Below, piece after piece: positions 1 to 9,137 of a stretch of DNA of 64,000 nt. The translations under genes were made by a program, and so were the position numbers. The stretch is taken from the NCBI GenBank assembly GCA_903870685.1, contig CAIQDX010000049.1:62001-126000 (forward strand), written 5' to 3'. Under the pieces are notes generated by a model. The model saw nothing but the letters and a program-made list of their open reading frames with translations, did not search any database and was not told the DNA's origin. Each line of letters starts with the position of its first letter. Positions within the stretch are counted from its first letter, which is position 1. The DNA is from an uncultured Chitinophagaceae bacterium (GTDB taxonomy: Bacteria; Bacteroidota; Bacteroidia; Chitinophagales; Chitinophagaceae).

Positions 1-1899
1 GGTAAGTTGGCCAACTTTATTATTACAACCGGTCCTGTTTTTAAAGAAACGTCAACTATTCTACAAAATTGGGTACAGGGCGAAAAATATGGTATCAATG
101 AGACCAATTGGAATGACATTAAGGGCTTATACAATCTTACTATTAATGCTTCTAGCGGAGCAATTAATTATACTGTTGATGTAAAAAATGCAACATCAGC
201 AAGCGTAATTGGAAAAGATACCTTAACAGGAAAATTTGCTTATGATGGTAAAACAATTAAATTAAGTTTCTCTACAACCCCTCAGCGTAGAGGCTTTGGG
301 GGGGGTGGTTTTGGTGGAGGCGCAAGAGGCAACGCAAGTAATCTTGTTGTAGCGCAGTCTGTCTTTCGTTTAAGTGGTTTTGCAAACGGAGATACCTGGA
401 ATGGAAACGGAGAAGATACTTTAGGAAATAGATTTACTTGGATGGCAACATCATCAAAATCTTCGGTATCGACTTTAGACACAGTTAAAAGAAAAATAAA
501 CACTCCTAAAAACTTAGCAAAGGTCACCTTTCCTTTTGATGGATATGGTTTTGAAGAATTACCAAAACAAGAAACTATCTTAATTAAAAACGCAACCGTT
601 TGGACAAATGAAAAAGATGGTGTTTTGCAAAACACAGATGTTTTATTAAAGAACGGAAAGATTTCAAAAATTGGAAAAGATGTTTCTGCTGATGGTGCCA
701 AAATAATAGACGGTACTGGTAAACATGTAACCCCGGGAATCATTGATGAGCATTCGCATATAGCAGCTGCTTCAATTAACGAAGGGGCACAATCTGTAAC
801 TTCAGAAGTAAGAATCGGAGATAACTTAAATCCAGAAGATATTAATATCTATCGTCAATTAAGCGGTGGCGTTACGTCCTCCCACATCTTACATGGTTCT
901 GCTAATACAATTGGGGGTCAAACGCAGTTAATTAAATTACGTTGGGGAAGCAATGACGAAGAATTAAAATTTAAGGGCGCTGATCCTTTCATAAAATTTG
1001 CATTGGGTGAAAATGTAAAAAGAACTACATCTCAGAGCAACAATCGTTTTCCTGACACAAGAATGGGTGTTGATCAAGTGCTGGATGATGCTTTTGCACG
1101 AGCAAAAGATTATGAAGCCGCTATGAAAATAGATCCTTCTCATACAAGAAGAGATCTTGAATTAGATGCTTTGGTTGAGATCATAAATAAGAAGCGTTTT
1201 ATCACTTGTCACTCATATGTACAAAGCGAAATTACCTCCGCAATGAGAATCGGAGAAAAATATGGATTTAAATTCAACACATTCACTCACATCCTTGAAG
1301 GTTATAAGGTTGCCGATAAAATGAAAACACACGGGTCAAATGTTTCTACTTTCTCTGACTGGTGGTATTATAAGCAAGAAGTTATAGATGCTATGGCTTA
1401 CAATGCTGCGATTATGCAAAAAGTTGGCTTAAATGTTTGTATTAATTCTGATGACGCCGAACAAGCTCGCAGATTAAATCAGGAAGCTGGTAAGATTGTA
1501 AAATATGGTGGTGTTAGCGAAGAAGAGGCCTTAAAAATGGTAACATTAAATCCCGCAAAAGCTTTACACGTTTCTGATAAAGTTGGAAGTATTAAAGTTG
1601 GAAAAGATGCAGATATTGTTGTTTGGAGTGAAAACCCTTTAAGTATTTATGCAAAGGCAGAACAAACAATTGTTGATGGTATAATTTATTTCGACAGAGG
1701 AAAAGATCTTGAAACAAGAAAGAAAATTGCAACAGAAAGAAATCGTTTGATTCAAAAAATGAATGGCGAAAAAAGAAGTGGTTCTCCCGTTCGCACAGCA
1801 GAACCAAGCTGGCAATATATTTTAAGCTGTGGTGATCATGATCATCACGATGGTTTAATTACTATCGATGTTCAAGAAGATGATATCATAAACAATTAA
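1..1899 (+). CDS. Amidohydrolase (imidazolonepropionase-like), 5' truncated by window edge
   Basis: The reading frame is open from base 1 and no credible start is visible, so the N-terminus lies outside the window. The first ~170 visible residues are a beta-rich Gly-rich region. The rest is a metal-dependent amidohydrolase: the strand-1 motif DEHSH (HxH) follows VTPGIID, then TCHSY, THILEGY and the late NSDD motif that usually carries the last metal/catalytic Asp. The C-terminus returns to the composite beta domain (VGKDADIVVW). The family hydrolyses C-N bonds of cyclic amides or dipeptides; the substrate here is unknown. The gene runs 11 nt ahead of a second, degenerate amidohydrolase, so the two are probably co-transcribed and may work as a pair. 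It is likely secreted or periplasmic, by analogy with the signal peptide of its partner. Confidence 0.85.
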   Translation, partial: GKLANFIITTGPVFKETSTILQNWVQGEKYGINETNWNDIKGLYNLTINASSGAINYTVDVKNATSASVIGKDTLTGKFAYDGKTIKLSFSTTPQRRGFGGGGFGGGARGNASNLVVAQSVFRLSGFANGDTWNGNGEDTLGNRFTWMATSSKSSVSTLDTVKRKINTPKNLAKVTFPFDGYGFEELPKQETILIKNATVWTNEKDGVLQNTDVLLKNGKISKIGKDVSADGAKIIDGTGKHVTPGIIDEHSHIAAASINEGAQSVTSEVRIGDNLNPEDINIYRQLSGGVTSSHILHGSANTIGGQTQLIKLRWGSNDEELKFKGADPFIKFALGENVKRTTSQSNNRFPDTRMGVDQVLDDAFARAKDYEAAMKIDPSHTRRDLELDALVEIINKKRFITCHSYVQSEITSAMRIGEKYGFKFNTFTHILEGYKVADKMKTHGSNVSTFSDWWYYKQEVIDAMAYNAAIMQKVGLNVCINSDDAEQARRLNQEAGKIVKYGGVSEEEALKMVTLNPAKALHVSDKVGSIKVGKDADIVVWSENPLSIYAKAEQTIVDGIIYFDRGKDLETRKKIATERNRLIQKMNGEKRSGSPVRTAEPSWQYILSCGDHDHHDGLITIDVQEDDIINN

Positions 1900-1910
1900 A
1901 TCTATCAATC

Positions 1911-3251
1911 ATGAAAAAAATATTTTTATGTGTTTCGGTTTTTTTGTTGCTTGCCGATTTTTTAAAAGCACAAGAAACTGTTTATCCTACAAAAGAGTTT
2001 AAGAGCAAATTCTATATCGTTAACGGAACGGTTCATGTTGGAAACGGAACGGTTATTGAAAATGCAACTGTTGAAGTAAACAACGGAAAAATTGTTCGTG
2101 TTGGCTCCAATATCACAACAGCAAAAGATGACAAAGTATTTGATGCAAAAGGCAAAGAGGTTTATCCTGGTTTGATTTTGACATCTACCGATCTTGGATT
2201 AAAAGAGATTGCAAATGGTGTAAGGGGAAGTAATGATTATGTAGAAATTGGCGATTTAAATCCGAGCGTTCGATCTATTGTTGCTTATAATACTGATTCA
2301 AAAGTTATTGGCACATTAAGGGCAAATGGAATTTTATTAGCCGGTATTACTCCTGAAGGTGGTGAAATAAGTGGCACATCTTCCGTTGTTCAATTAGATG
2401 CTTGGAACTGGGAAGATGCAGCATATAAATATGATAACGGTATTCACATTAATATGCCGAGCTTCATTCAGCGCTCAGGTAGAAGAGGCGGCGGCGCTCC
2501 TCCTGCGGGAATTACCGGAAGATTTGGTGGTGCTGGCGGAGAACAACCAGACCCAATAAAATTGGCATTAGAAAAAGTTGATCAATTAAATTCTTTTTTC
2601 AGACAAGCAAAAGCATATTTACAAGATGCCTCGCACAAAGAAACTAATTTAAAGTTTGAAGCAGTAAAAGGATTGTTTGACAAAAAACAAAAATTGTTTG
2701 TTCATGCTGATCAAGTAAAACAGATGTTCGCTGCTATTGATTTTGTAAAAGAGTTTGGCTTTGATGTTGTGATTATTGGCGGAAGCGAAAGTTTTCAAAT
2801 TGCCGACATCTTAAAAGCAAATAATATTGCTGTTGTCTTGGGACAAGAACACGCATTACCGGCAACAGAAGATGATGATATAGACCAACCATTTAAAACA
2901 CCGGCTGCATTACAAAAAGCAGGTGTTTTGTTTGCTTTGAATGATACACACGACGAAAGCCGATACCGCAACCTTTCTTTTAATGCAGGTACCGCCGCAA
3001 CTTATGGACTGACTAAAGAACAAGCCCTTCAATCAATTACATTAAATGCTGCAACAATTTTAGGAATAGATGATAAAACAGGAAGCATCGAAGTTGGAAA
3101 AGATGCAAATATTATTATTGCTGACGGCGATATTTTGGATATGAAAAGCAGCAACATTTCTTATGCTTTTATTCAGGGAAGACAAGTAAGCTTAGATAAT
3201 AAACAGAAACAATTGTACGAAAGGTATAAATATAAATATAATATTAAATAA
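1911..3251 (+). CDS. Secreted amidohydrolase-like protein, metal site degenerate
   Basis: 446 residues with an N-terminal signal peptide (MKKIF, hydrophobic run, cut near KAQ-ET). The amidohydrolase composite domain is clear at both ends (NGTVHVGNGTVIENATV near residue 40; GSIEVGKDANIIIADG near 400), so the fold is kept. The HxH metal motif expected after the strand-1 PGL is replaced by PGLILTSTDLG, and only scattered His residues (FVHAD, GQEHALP, NDTHDE) remain. It is therefore probably not a standard binuclear hydrolase; it may be a non-catalytic partner of the upstream gene or use an altered site. It sits 11 nt downstream of the first amidohydrolase and ends at a strong terminator, so it is the last gene of this operon. 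Confidence 0.8.
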   Translation: MKKIFLCVSVFLLLADFLKAQETVYPTKEFKSKFYIVNGTVHVGNGTVIENATVEVNNGKIVRVGSNITTAKDDKVFDAKGKEVYPGLILTSTDLGLKEIANGVRGSNDYVEIGDLNPSVRSIVAYNTDSKVIGTLRANGILLAGITPEGGEISGTSSVVQLDAWNWEDAAYKYDNGIHINMPSFIQRSGRRGGGAPPAGITGRFGGAGGEQPDPIKLALEKVDQLNSFFRQAKAYLQDASHKETNLKFEAVKGLFDKKQKLFVHADQVKQMFAAIDFVKEFGFDVVIIGGSESFQIADILKANNIAVVLGQEHALPATEDDDIDQPFKTPAALQKAGVLFALNDTHDESRYRNLSFNAGTAATYGLTKEQALQSITLNAATILGIDDKTGSIEVGKDANIIIADGDILDMKSSNISYAFIQGRQVSLDNKQKQLYERYKYKYNIK

Positions 3252-3254
3252 AAG

Positions 3255-3288
3255 AAAAGCCCCACATAAAAACTTGTGGGGCTTTTTA
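3255..3288. terminator. Bidirectional Rho-independent terminator
   Basis: A perfect 12-bp stem (AAAAGCCCCACA with TGTGGGGCTTTT) and an 8-nt loop lie just after the second amidohydrolase stop. A-rich and T-rich flanks on the two sides let it end transcription of both the plus-strand amidohydrolases and the minus-strand nfn operon. Confidence 0.9.
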
Positions 3289-3313
3289 ATATCATAAACT
3301 TTATTTGCGTTTC

Positions 3314-4846
3314 TTACAAAGCATAAGAGTTTTTTACCGCTTTTTCTGTTTCCCTTTCCAGAGCCAACATGCTATTAATTGAAGCTGCGGCTCTTCTTCC
3401 TTCCCCCATTGCAAGAATTACGGTTGCCGCACCCAAAACAATATCTCCTCCGGCAAATACCTTATCTAAAGATGTTTTTTGAGTTTTATCGACTAATACA
3501 TTACCCCACTTGTTTACTTGTATTTGTGGTGTTGTTTGACTGATTAGGGGATTGCTTCCATTTCCTATTGCAACAATCACAGTATCGACATCAACAATAA
3601 ATTCGCTGCTTTTAATTTCAACAGGTCTTCTTCTTCCCGATTCATCCGGCTCTCCTAATTCAAAGCGAACACATTCCATTCCTGTAACACACCCATGTTC
3701 ATCACCAATAATTCGTTTGGCATTTTCTAAAAAATGAAACTCGATTCCTTCTTCTTTAGCATGTACAGCCTCTTCTTTTCTTGCGGGCATTTCGTTTTCG
3801 GTTCTTCTGTAAATTACATATACATTATCCGCACCAAGTCGTTTCGCCATCCTTGCAGAATCCATTGCAACATTTCCGCCGCCTAATACGGCAACTTTTT
3901 TTGAAGAAATTATTGGCGTATCGGCTTTTTCTTTTTCAAAAGCACGCATCAAATTAGCTCTTGTTAAATATTCGTTTGCAGAAAAAACGCCTACTAAATT
4001 TTCTCCTTCAATTCCCATAAACATTGGAAGCCCTGCGCCTGTTCCAACAAACACGGCATCGTATTTATCTTTTTCAATTAAGTCAATTAATTTTCTTGTT
4101 CTTCCAACAACAAAATTTGTTTTTATTTCAACTCCCATTTGCGAGAGCGTTTCTATTTCATGATCAATAATATCATTTGGCAAACGAAACTCGGGAATGC
4201 CGTAACGCAAAACGCCGCCTAATCTATGAAACGCTTCAAATATTGTTACATGATGTCCTTCTCTTTTACAATCTGCAGCAACAACCAATCCGGCAGGACC
4301 ACTACCAACTACTGCAATCTTTTTTCCTGTTGGTGGTTTAATTTTTGGTAGTACCTTTTTTCCGTTTTTTCTTTCCCAGTCGGCAATAAACCTTTCTAGC
4401 CTTCCGATCGCAACGGATTTTTCAACGTCTTTCAGCGCCTTTCCAACTGCACAATGTAGTTGACATTGTGTTTCCTGCGGACAAACTCTTCCACAAATAG
4501 CAGGTAATAATGTTGTTTGTTTTATTATTTGAGCCGCGCCTTCAAAATCACCATGTGCAATTTTATTTACAAACGCAGGAATATCAATATTTACAGGACA
4601 GTCCTGAACACAATTTTTCTTTACACATTGCAAACATCGCATTGCTTCTATTCGTGCCTGATCTTCAGAAAAACCAATAGCTACTTCTTCTAAATTTGTT
4701 CTACGAATAAGTGGATCTTGCGTTGGCATTTCCTGTGCAGGAATTTGCGTGCGTTCTTTTGGTTTTAGCGAGTCGCATTTATCAACATATTCAACAATTA
4801 ATTCTTTTGCTTGAGCTGAAAGCTCTTCTAGCGAATGATAACTCAT
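3314..4846 (-). CDS. Glutamate synthase small-subunit-like oxidoreductase, NfnB/SudA type
   Basis: 510 residues. The N-terminal Fer4_20 domain has two cysteine clusters for [4Fe-4S] centres (CLQCVKKNCVQDCP near residue 72; CGRVCPQETQCQLHC near 118). An FAD Rossmann motif (VVGSGPAGL, ~180) and a second NAD(P) site (VAVLGGGNVAMDSARMAKR, ~317) follow. Alone this could be GltD/GltA. The small subunit is encoded just upstream with an ATGA overlap, and the order small-then-large matches NfnAB (NADH-dependent ferredoxin:NADP+ oxidoreductase) or SudBA (sulfide dehydrogenase). A strong AGGAGGGGG ribosome site lies just before the start, inside the end of the upstream gene. Role inferred: flavin-based electron transfer between NAD(H), NADP(H) and ferredoxin, or sulfur reduction; the sequence does not decide between them. 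Confidence 0.85.
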   Translation of the reverse strand: MSYHSLEELSAQAKELIVEYVDKCDSLKPKERTQIPAQEMPTQDPLIRRTNLEEVAIGFSEDQARIEAMRCLQCVKKNCVQDCPVNIDIPAFVNKIAHGDFEGAAQIIKQTTLLPAICGRVCPQETQCQLHCAVGKALKDVEKSVAIGRLERFIADWERKNGKKVLPKIKPPTGKKIAVVGSGPAGLVVAADCKREGHHVTIFEAFHRLGGVLRYGIPEFRLPNDIIDHEIETLSQMGVEIKTNFVVGRTRKLIDLIEKDKYDAVFVGTGAGLPMFMGIEGENLVGVFSANEYLTRANLMRAFEKEKADTPIISSKKVAVLGGGNVAMDSARMAKRLGADNVYVIYRRTENEMPARKEEAVHAKEEGIEFHFLENAKRIIGDEHGCVTGMECVRFELGEPDESGRRRPVEIKSSEFIVDVDTVIVAIGNGSNPLISQTTPQIQVNKWGNVLVDKTQKTSLDKVFAGGDIVLGAATVILAMGEGRRAAASINSMLALERETEKAVKNSYAL

Positions 4847-5697
4847 AACACCCCCTCCTTTGCTTTGAATGTTTTTTCAACAAAACATTTTTGTTTTTGC
4901 CGTTCAATATTTTTATAAGAGTTTAATCTTGCGATCATATTGTCAAAGTCAACCTGATGTCCGTCAAATTCGGGCCCATCTACGCAAACAAATTTTGTTT
5001 CGTTGTTTATGCTTACTCTGCAACCGCCACACATTCCAGTGCCATCAACCATAATTGTATTTAAAGAAACCTGGGTAAAAACTTCGTAAGGCTTAGTTGT
5101 TATTGAACAATATTTCATCATAACCGGCGGGCCAATTGCAATAACCATCTCCGGCTTTTTGTTTCTTTCGCAAAGCTCTTTAAGTGGCTCGGTTACCAAT
5201 GCTTTTCTTCCATAAGAACCGTCGTCGGTACAAATAATTAATTCGTCTGCGATGTTTTTCATTTTGTTTTCCAGTATCAACAAATCCTTTGTTCTTGCGC
5301 CAATAATAATTGTAACGAAATTTCCAACTTTTTTTAATGCTTGCGCAATGGGATGCATCGGCGCAACACCAATGCCACCGGCCACACAAACAACATGTCC
5401 GAAGTTTTTTATGTGGGTTGGTTTGCCAAGCGGACCAACAAATGCCGGTAAATAATCGCCGACTTCCATTAGAGACAATTCTGTTGTTGTTTTACCAACA
5501 ACTTGAAAAATTATTGTGATACTTCCTTCTTCAATATCTGCATCTGCAATTGTTAATGGAATCCTTTCTCCGTAATCATCGTCGGTTTGTAAAATAATAA
5601 ACTGCCCTGGCTGTCGCTCTTCTGCAATTAACGGGGCGTCAATTCCCATAAGAAACACGTCTTTTGAAAGTTGTTCCTTGTAAATAATCTTATTCAT
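4843..5697 (-). CDS. FAD/NAD-binding sulfide/dihydroorotate dehydrogenase-like subunit, NfnA/SudB type
   Basis: 284 residues of the ferredoxin-NADP reductase superfamily. An FAD-binding barrel carries RIPLTI, a nucleotide domain carries VAGGIGVAPMHP (~105-116), and a C-terminal [2Fe-2S] segment follows. The cluster ligands appear to be D218, C223, C226 and C238: the first position is Asp (VDGTGMCGGC) where PyrK-type subunits have Cys. An Asp ligand here is a recognised trait of NfnA-type small subunits, which favours Nfn over a dihydroorotate dehydrogenase electron-transfer subunit. No pyrD is nearby. First gene of a two-gene operon, divergent from polA. Confidence 0.82.
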   Translation of the reverse strand: MNKIIYKEQLSKDVFLMGIDAPLIAEERQPGQFIILQTDDDYGERIPLTIADADIEEGSITIIFQVVGKTTTELSLMEVGDYLPAFVGPLGKPTHIKNFGHVVCVAGGIGVAPMHPIAQALKKVGNFVTIIIGARTKDLLILENKMKNIADELIICTDDGSYGRKALVTEPLKELCERNKKPEMVIAIGPPVMMKYCSITTKPYEVFTQVSLNTIMVDGTGMCGGCRVSINNETKFVCVDGPEFDGHQVDFDNMIARLNSYKNIERQKQKCFVEKTFKAKEGVL

Positions 5698-5721
5698 CGG
5701 CGTTTTCTTTAAGTTCTATTG

Positions 5722-5729
5722 CAAACATA
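5722..5729 (-). promoter_or_regulatory. Bacteroidota -7 box for the nfn pair
   Basis: On the minus strand the sequence reads TATGTTTG, a full match to TAnnTTTG, ending 25 nt before the start codon. No matching TTTG lies at the canonical 19-nt spacing, so the -33 element is weak or absent. Confidence 0.5.
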
Positions 5730-5804
5730 TTACCGAATGATATTTATAAACATGACGAATGTTAGTTTCGGATAAATTGAGCAAAGCAAAATGATTCTTT
5801 TAGC

Positions 5805-5812
5805 TACCTTAG
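5805..5812 (+). promoter_or_regulatory. Putative -7 box of polA, almost touching the start codon
   Basis: TACCTTAG (one mismatch to TAnnTTTG) ends 4 nt before the polA ATG. If used, the transcript would begin at or within a few bases of the start codon, giving a leaderless or very short leader mRNA. Confidence 0.4.
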
Positions 5813-5816
5813 CCGC

Positions 5817-8639
5817 ATGCAGAAAAAATTATTTTTACTGGATGCTTTTGCCTTAATCTTTCGTGCATATTATGCCTTGATCAGAAATCCACGCATCACT
5901 TCAAAAGGAAAAAACACCAATGCTCAATTTGGTTTTACAAATACTTTGTTTGAATTGATTAATAAAGAAAAACCAACACATCTCGCCGTTTGTTTTGATG
6001 TTTCTGGTCCAACAGAAAGACACGCGGATTTTGAGGATTACAAAGCGAATAGACAAGATGCGCCCGAAGATTTATTAGCATCTATTCCCGATATAAAAAA
6101 AATAATTGAAGGATTTAATATTCCGGTGATCGGTGTTGAGGGATATGAAGCCGATGATGTAATTGGAACATTGGCTTGGGAAGCCCACGATGCAGGATTC
6201 GAAGTTTTTATGGTAACGCCCGATAAAGATTTTGGCCAACTGGTTCGCGATGGAATTAATATTTATAAACCCGCATATCAAGGAGGAGATGTAGAAATAA
6301 TGGGGCCAAAAGAGGTTTGTGCAAAATGGGGTATTGAAAGGGTTGATCAGGTAATTGATATTTTAGGATTGATGGGGGACGCCGTAGATAATATTCCAGG
6401 AATTCCCGGTGTTGGAGAAAAAACAGCCGCTAAACTTTTAAAAGAATTTGGAACATTAGAAAATGTTTTAGCAAACGCCGATAATATCAAGGGCGCGCTG
6501 GGTGAAAAAATAAGAGCCGGAAAAGAAAGCGCTATTATGAGTAAAAAATTAGCGACAATTATTACAAAATCGCCGGTGGAATTTCATGAAGAAAATTTCA
6601 GATTAAAAGAATGGAATAAAGAAGAATTAAAAGAAGTGTTTGCCGAATTAGAATTTAAAACTCTTGGCAAAAGAATATTGGGTGATGATTTTAATATGTT
6701 TCATTCTGCGCCCGTTGGTGTGCAAACCGATTTGTTTGGAAACACTGTTGAAACAAAAAAAATAGAAAGTAAAAAAACAGAGGTGGTTGAAGAATCTTTA
6801 ACACCGGGATTAATTTCTGCTCACAACATTAACAATACAAAACATAATTATATTCTTATTGATACTGAAGAAAAAATTAAATTGCTCGTTGACGATTTGC
6901 TCAAACAAAAAGAAATTTGCTTTGATACCGAAACAACAAACATTAACGCTAATGAAGCAGAATTAGTGGGTATGAGTTTTGCTTTCGAAAAAGGGGGGGC
7001 ATATTATGTACCGTGCCCCGCAGATAAAAATTCAACAGAAAAAATATTAACACAATTTTCATCGCTTTTTAATTCAACAGAAATCGTTTGGGTCGGGCAA
7101 AACTTAAAATATGATCTTCTGGTTTTAAAATGGTGTGGTGTTGAGCTGAGGGGAAATATTTTTGATACAATGTTGGCACATTATGTTATTGAGCCGGAAG
7201 GTAAGCGCAGTATGAATTTGCTGAGTGCCCAATATTTGAGTTATGAACCCGTGCATATTGATGAATTGATTGGAAAGAAAGGAATGTTGCAGGGTAATAT
7301 GCGTGATGTTGAGATAGAAAAAGTTAAAGAGTATGCGGCCGAAGATGCAGATATTACTTTGCAATTGAAAAATATATTTACTCCGTTGCTCAAAGAAAAA
7401 GATGTTGAACGTGTGTTTAATGAAGTAGAAAATCCATTGGTTAAAGTATTAACCGATATGGAATTTGAAGGAATAAAAGTGGATGTAAATTTCTTAAATG
7501 ATTACAGCAAAGAATTAGAACGTGAAGCAAAAAAATGTGAGGAGAGTGTTTATCTGCAAGCAGGTGTTCGTTTTAATTTAGCATCACCAAAACAATTGGG
7601 AGAAGTGTTGTTTGATAAATTAAAAATAGATGAGAAAGCAAAAAAAACAAAGACCGGTCAATATGCAACAGGTGAAGATGTTTTATTAAAACTCGCACAT
7701 CAACATAAAATAGTTGATGATATTTTAGGGTTCAGAGAACTCACAAAATTAAAATCAACTTATGTTGATGCGTTGCCGCAAATGATCAATTCAAAAACAG
7801 GAAGAGTGCACACTTCTTATGCGCAAGCCGTTGCTGTTACAGGAAGATTAAGCAGCAATAATCCTAATCTCCAAAATATTCCAGTTCGTTCCGATAGGGG
7901 AAAAGAAATAAGAAAAGCGTTTGTACCAAGAGACGCGAAACATATTTTAGTCAGCGCTGATTATTCACAAATTGAATTAAGAATCGTTGCAGCAATCAGT
8001 GGTGATGAAAATATGTGTGCTGCATTTACTCAAGGAAAAGACATTCATACAGCAACGGCTGCAAAAGTCTATAACATAAGCGAGGCCGATGTTACAAAGG
8101 AAATGCGTTATAAAGCAAAGAGCGTAAACTTTGGAATCATTTATGGACAAGGGGCGTTCGGCCTTGCTGAAAATCTTGGTATTTCAAGAACAGAAGCAAA
8201 AGAAATTATTGATAATTATAAAAAAGAATTTTCTGGCATAAACAAATACATGGATGATACTATCAACTTCGCAAAAGAAAATGGTTATGTAGAAACATTG
8301 ATGGGAAGAAAACGATGGTTGAAAGATATTAATTCGTCCAACTTTACGGTTCGTGGTTTTGCAGAACGCAATGCAATTAATTCTCCTATTCAAGGAACCG
8401 CGGCGGATATGATAAAATTGGCTATGATAAAAATTCATGCTGCAATGAAGAAAGAAAAATTGCAATCAAAAATGTTGTTGCAGGTACACGATGAATTAGT
8501 GTTTGATGTATTACGCGAAGAATTAGAAATTATAAAACCATTGATTTTAGAAAACATGAAAACGGCAATGCTGTTACCAAACAGTGTTCCTGTTGAAGCA
8601 GAACTTGGTGTTGGAGAAAACTGGTTGCTGGCACATTAA
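5817..8639 (+). CDS. polA: DNA polymerase I
   Basis: 940 residues with all three domains. The N-terminal 5' nuclease (residues ~1-290) carries GVEGYEADDVIG and GIPGVGEKTAAKLLKEFG. The 3'-5' exonuclease domain keeps its DxE metal motif (CFDTETT), so proofreading looks intact. The family-A polymerase core has motif A (SADYSQIELR), the O-helix (RYKAKSVNFGIIYGQ) and motif C (LQVHDELVFD). It fills gaps, removes RNA primers and works in repair. Length is normal for the family. It is divergent from the nfn pair and followed 24 nt later by a small NTF2-like gene. Confidence 0.97.
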   Translation: MQKKLFLLDAFALIFRAYYALIRNPRITSKGKNTNAQFGFTNTLFELINKEKPTHLAVCFDVSGPTERHADFEDYKANRQDAPEDLLASIPDIKKIIEGFNIPVIGVEGYEADDVIGTLAWEAHDAGFEVFMVTPDKDFGQLVRDGINIYKPAYQGGDVEIMGPKEVCAKWGIERVDQVIDILGLMGDAVDNIPGIPGVGEKTAAKLLKEFGTLENVLANADNIKGALGEKIRAGKESAIMSKKLATIITKSPVEFHEENFRLKEWNKEELKEVFAELEFKTLGKRILGDDFNMFHSAPVGVQTDLFGNTVETKKIESKKTEVVEESLTPGLISAHNINNTKHNYILIDTEEKIKLLVDDLLKQKEICFDTETTNINANEAELVGMSFAFEKGGAYYVPCPADKNSTEKILTQFSSLFNSTEIVWVGQNLKYDLLVLKWCGVELRGNIFDTMLAHYVIEPEGKRSMNLLSAQYLSYEPVHIDELIGKKGMLQGNMRDVEIEKVKEYAAEDADITLQLKNIFTPLLKEKDVERVFNEVENPLVKVLTDMEFEGIKVDVNFLNDYSKELEREAKKCEESVYLQAGVRFNLASPKQLGEVLFDKLKIDEKAKKTKTGQYATGEDVLLKLAHQHKIVDDILGFRELTKLKSTYVDALPQMINSKTGRVHTSYAQAVAVTGRLSSNNPNLQNIPVRSDRGKEIRKAFVPRDAKHILVSADYSQIELRIVAAISGDENMCAAFTQGKDIHTATAAKVYNISEADVTKEMRYKAKSVNFGIIYGQGAFGLAENLGISRTEAKEIIDNYKKEFSGINKYMDDTINFAKENGYVETLMGRKRWLKDINSSNFTVRGFAERNAINSPIQGTAADMIKLAMIKIHAAMKKEKLQSKMLLQVHDELVFDVLREELEIIKPLILENMKTAMLLPNSVPVEAELGVGENWLLAH

Positions 8640-8663
8640 TAAAATTAATTACAAAAAATATTC

Positions 8664-9134
8664 ATGGAAAACAACGAACAAATCATTCATCGTTTTTATC
8701 AGGCGTTTCAAAAATTAGATTATAAAACAATGCAGGATTGTTATAGTAACGATGTTTTATTTTCTGATCCCGTTTTTGGTTTATTACAAAACGGCGAACC
8801 GCAGGCCATGTGGGAAATGTTGTGTAAAAAAGCAAATAATTTTTCTTTAACCTATGGAAACATTATTTTGATTGATGAAGAATATGCAAGCTGCGAGTGG
8901 GTTGCAACATATTTATTTTCTGCATCAAATAGAAAAGTAGTAAACAAAATAAAAGCACATTTAAGAATTGTTGATGGAAAAATTACAGAACACACCGATC
9001 AATTTAATTTATATCGCTGGGCAAGACAAGCATTGGGATTTCCGGGAATTTTATTTGGATGGACGTCTTTCATGCAAAATAAAATAAAAAGAAATGCAAT
9101 AAATAATTTGCAAAAATTTTTGCGAACAAAATAG
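8664..9134 (+). CDS. NTF2/SnoaL-like cone-fold protein
   Basis: 156 residues beginning MENNEQIIHRFYQAFQKLDY, the usual first helix of SnoaL/NTF2-like proteins, followed by CYSNDVLFSDPVFG and a curved sheet. Members include isomerases, hydrolases and simple ligand binders; the fold alone does not give a reaction. No signal peptide, so cytosolic. It follows polA by 24 nt and could be co-transcribed. The stop lies 3 nt from the end of the convergent DUF2480 gene. Confidence 0.7.
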   Translation: MENNEQIIHRFYQAFQKLDYKTMQDCYSNDVLFSDPVFGLLQNGEPQAMWEMLCKKANNFSLTYGNIILIDEEYASCEWVATYLFSASNRKVVNKIKAHLRIVDGKITEHTDQFNLYRWARQALGFPGILFGWTSFMQNKIKRNAINNLQKFLRTK

Positions 9135-9137
9135 AAA

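Noticed and set aside
282-743. Open frame opposite the first amidohydrolase
   Set aside because: Low-complexity Pro-rich and Phe-rich shadow of the Gly-rich coding strand; no start context.
3314-4846. Glutamate synthase small subunit gltD
   Set aside because: No gltB neighbour, and an overlapping NfnA/SudB-type gene makes the Nfn/Sud assignment better.
5180-5519. Several open frames within the nfn small subunit
   Set aside because: Overlap a well-supported gene and have no domain or start signal.
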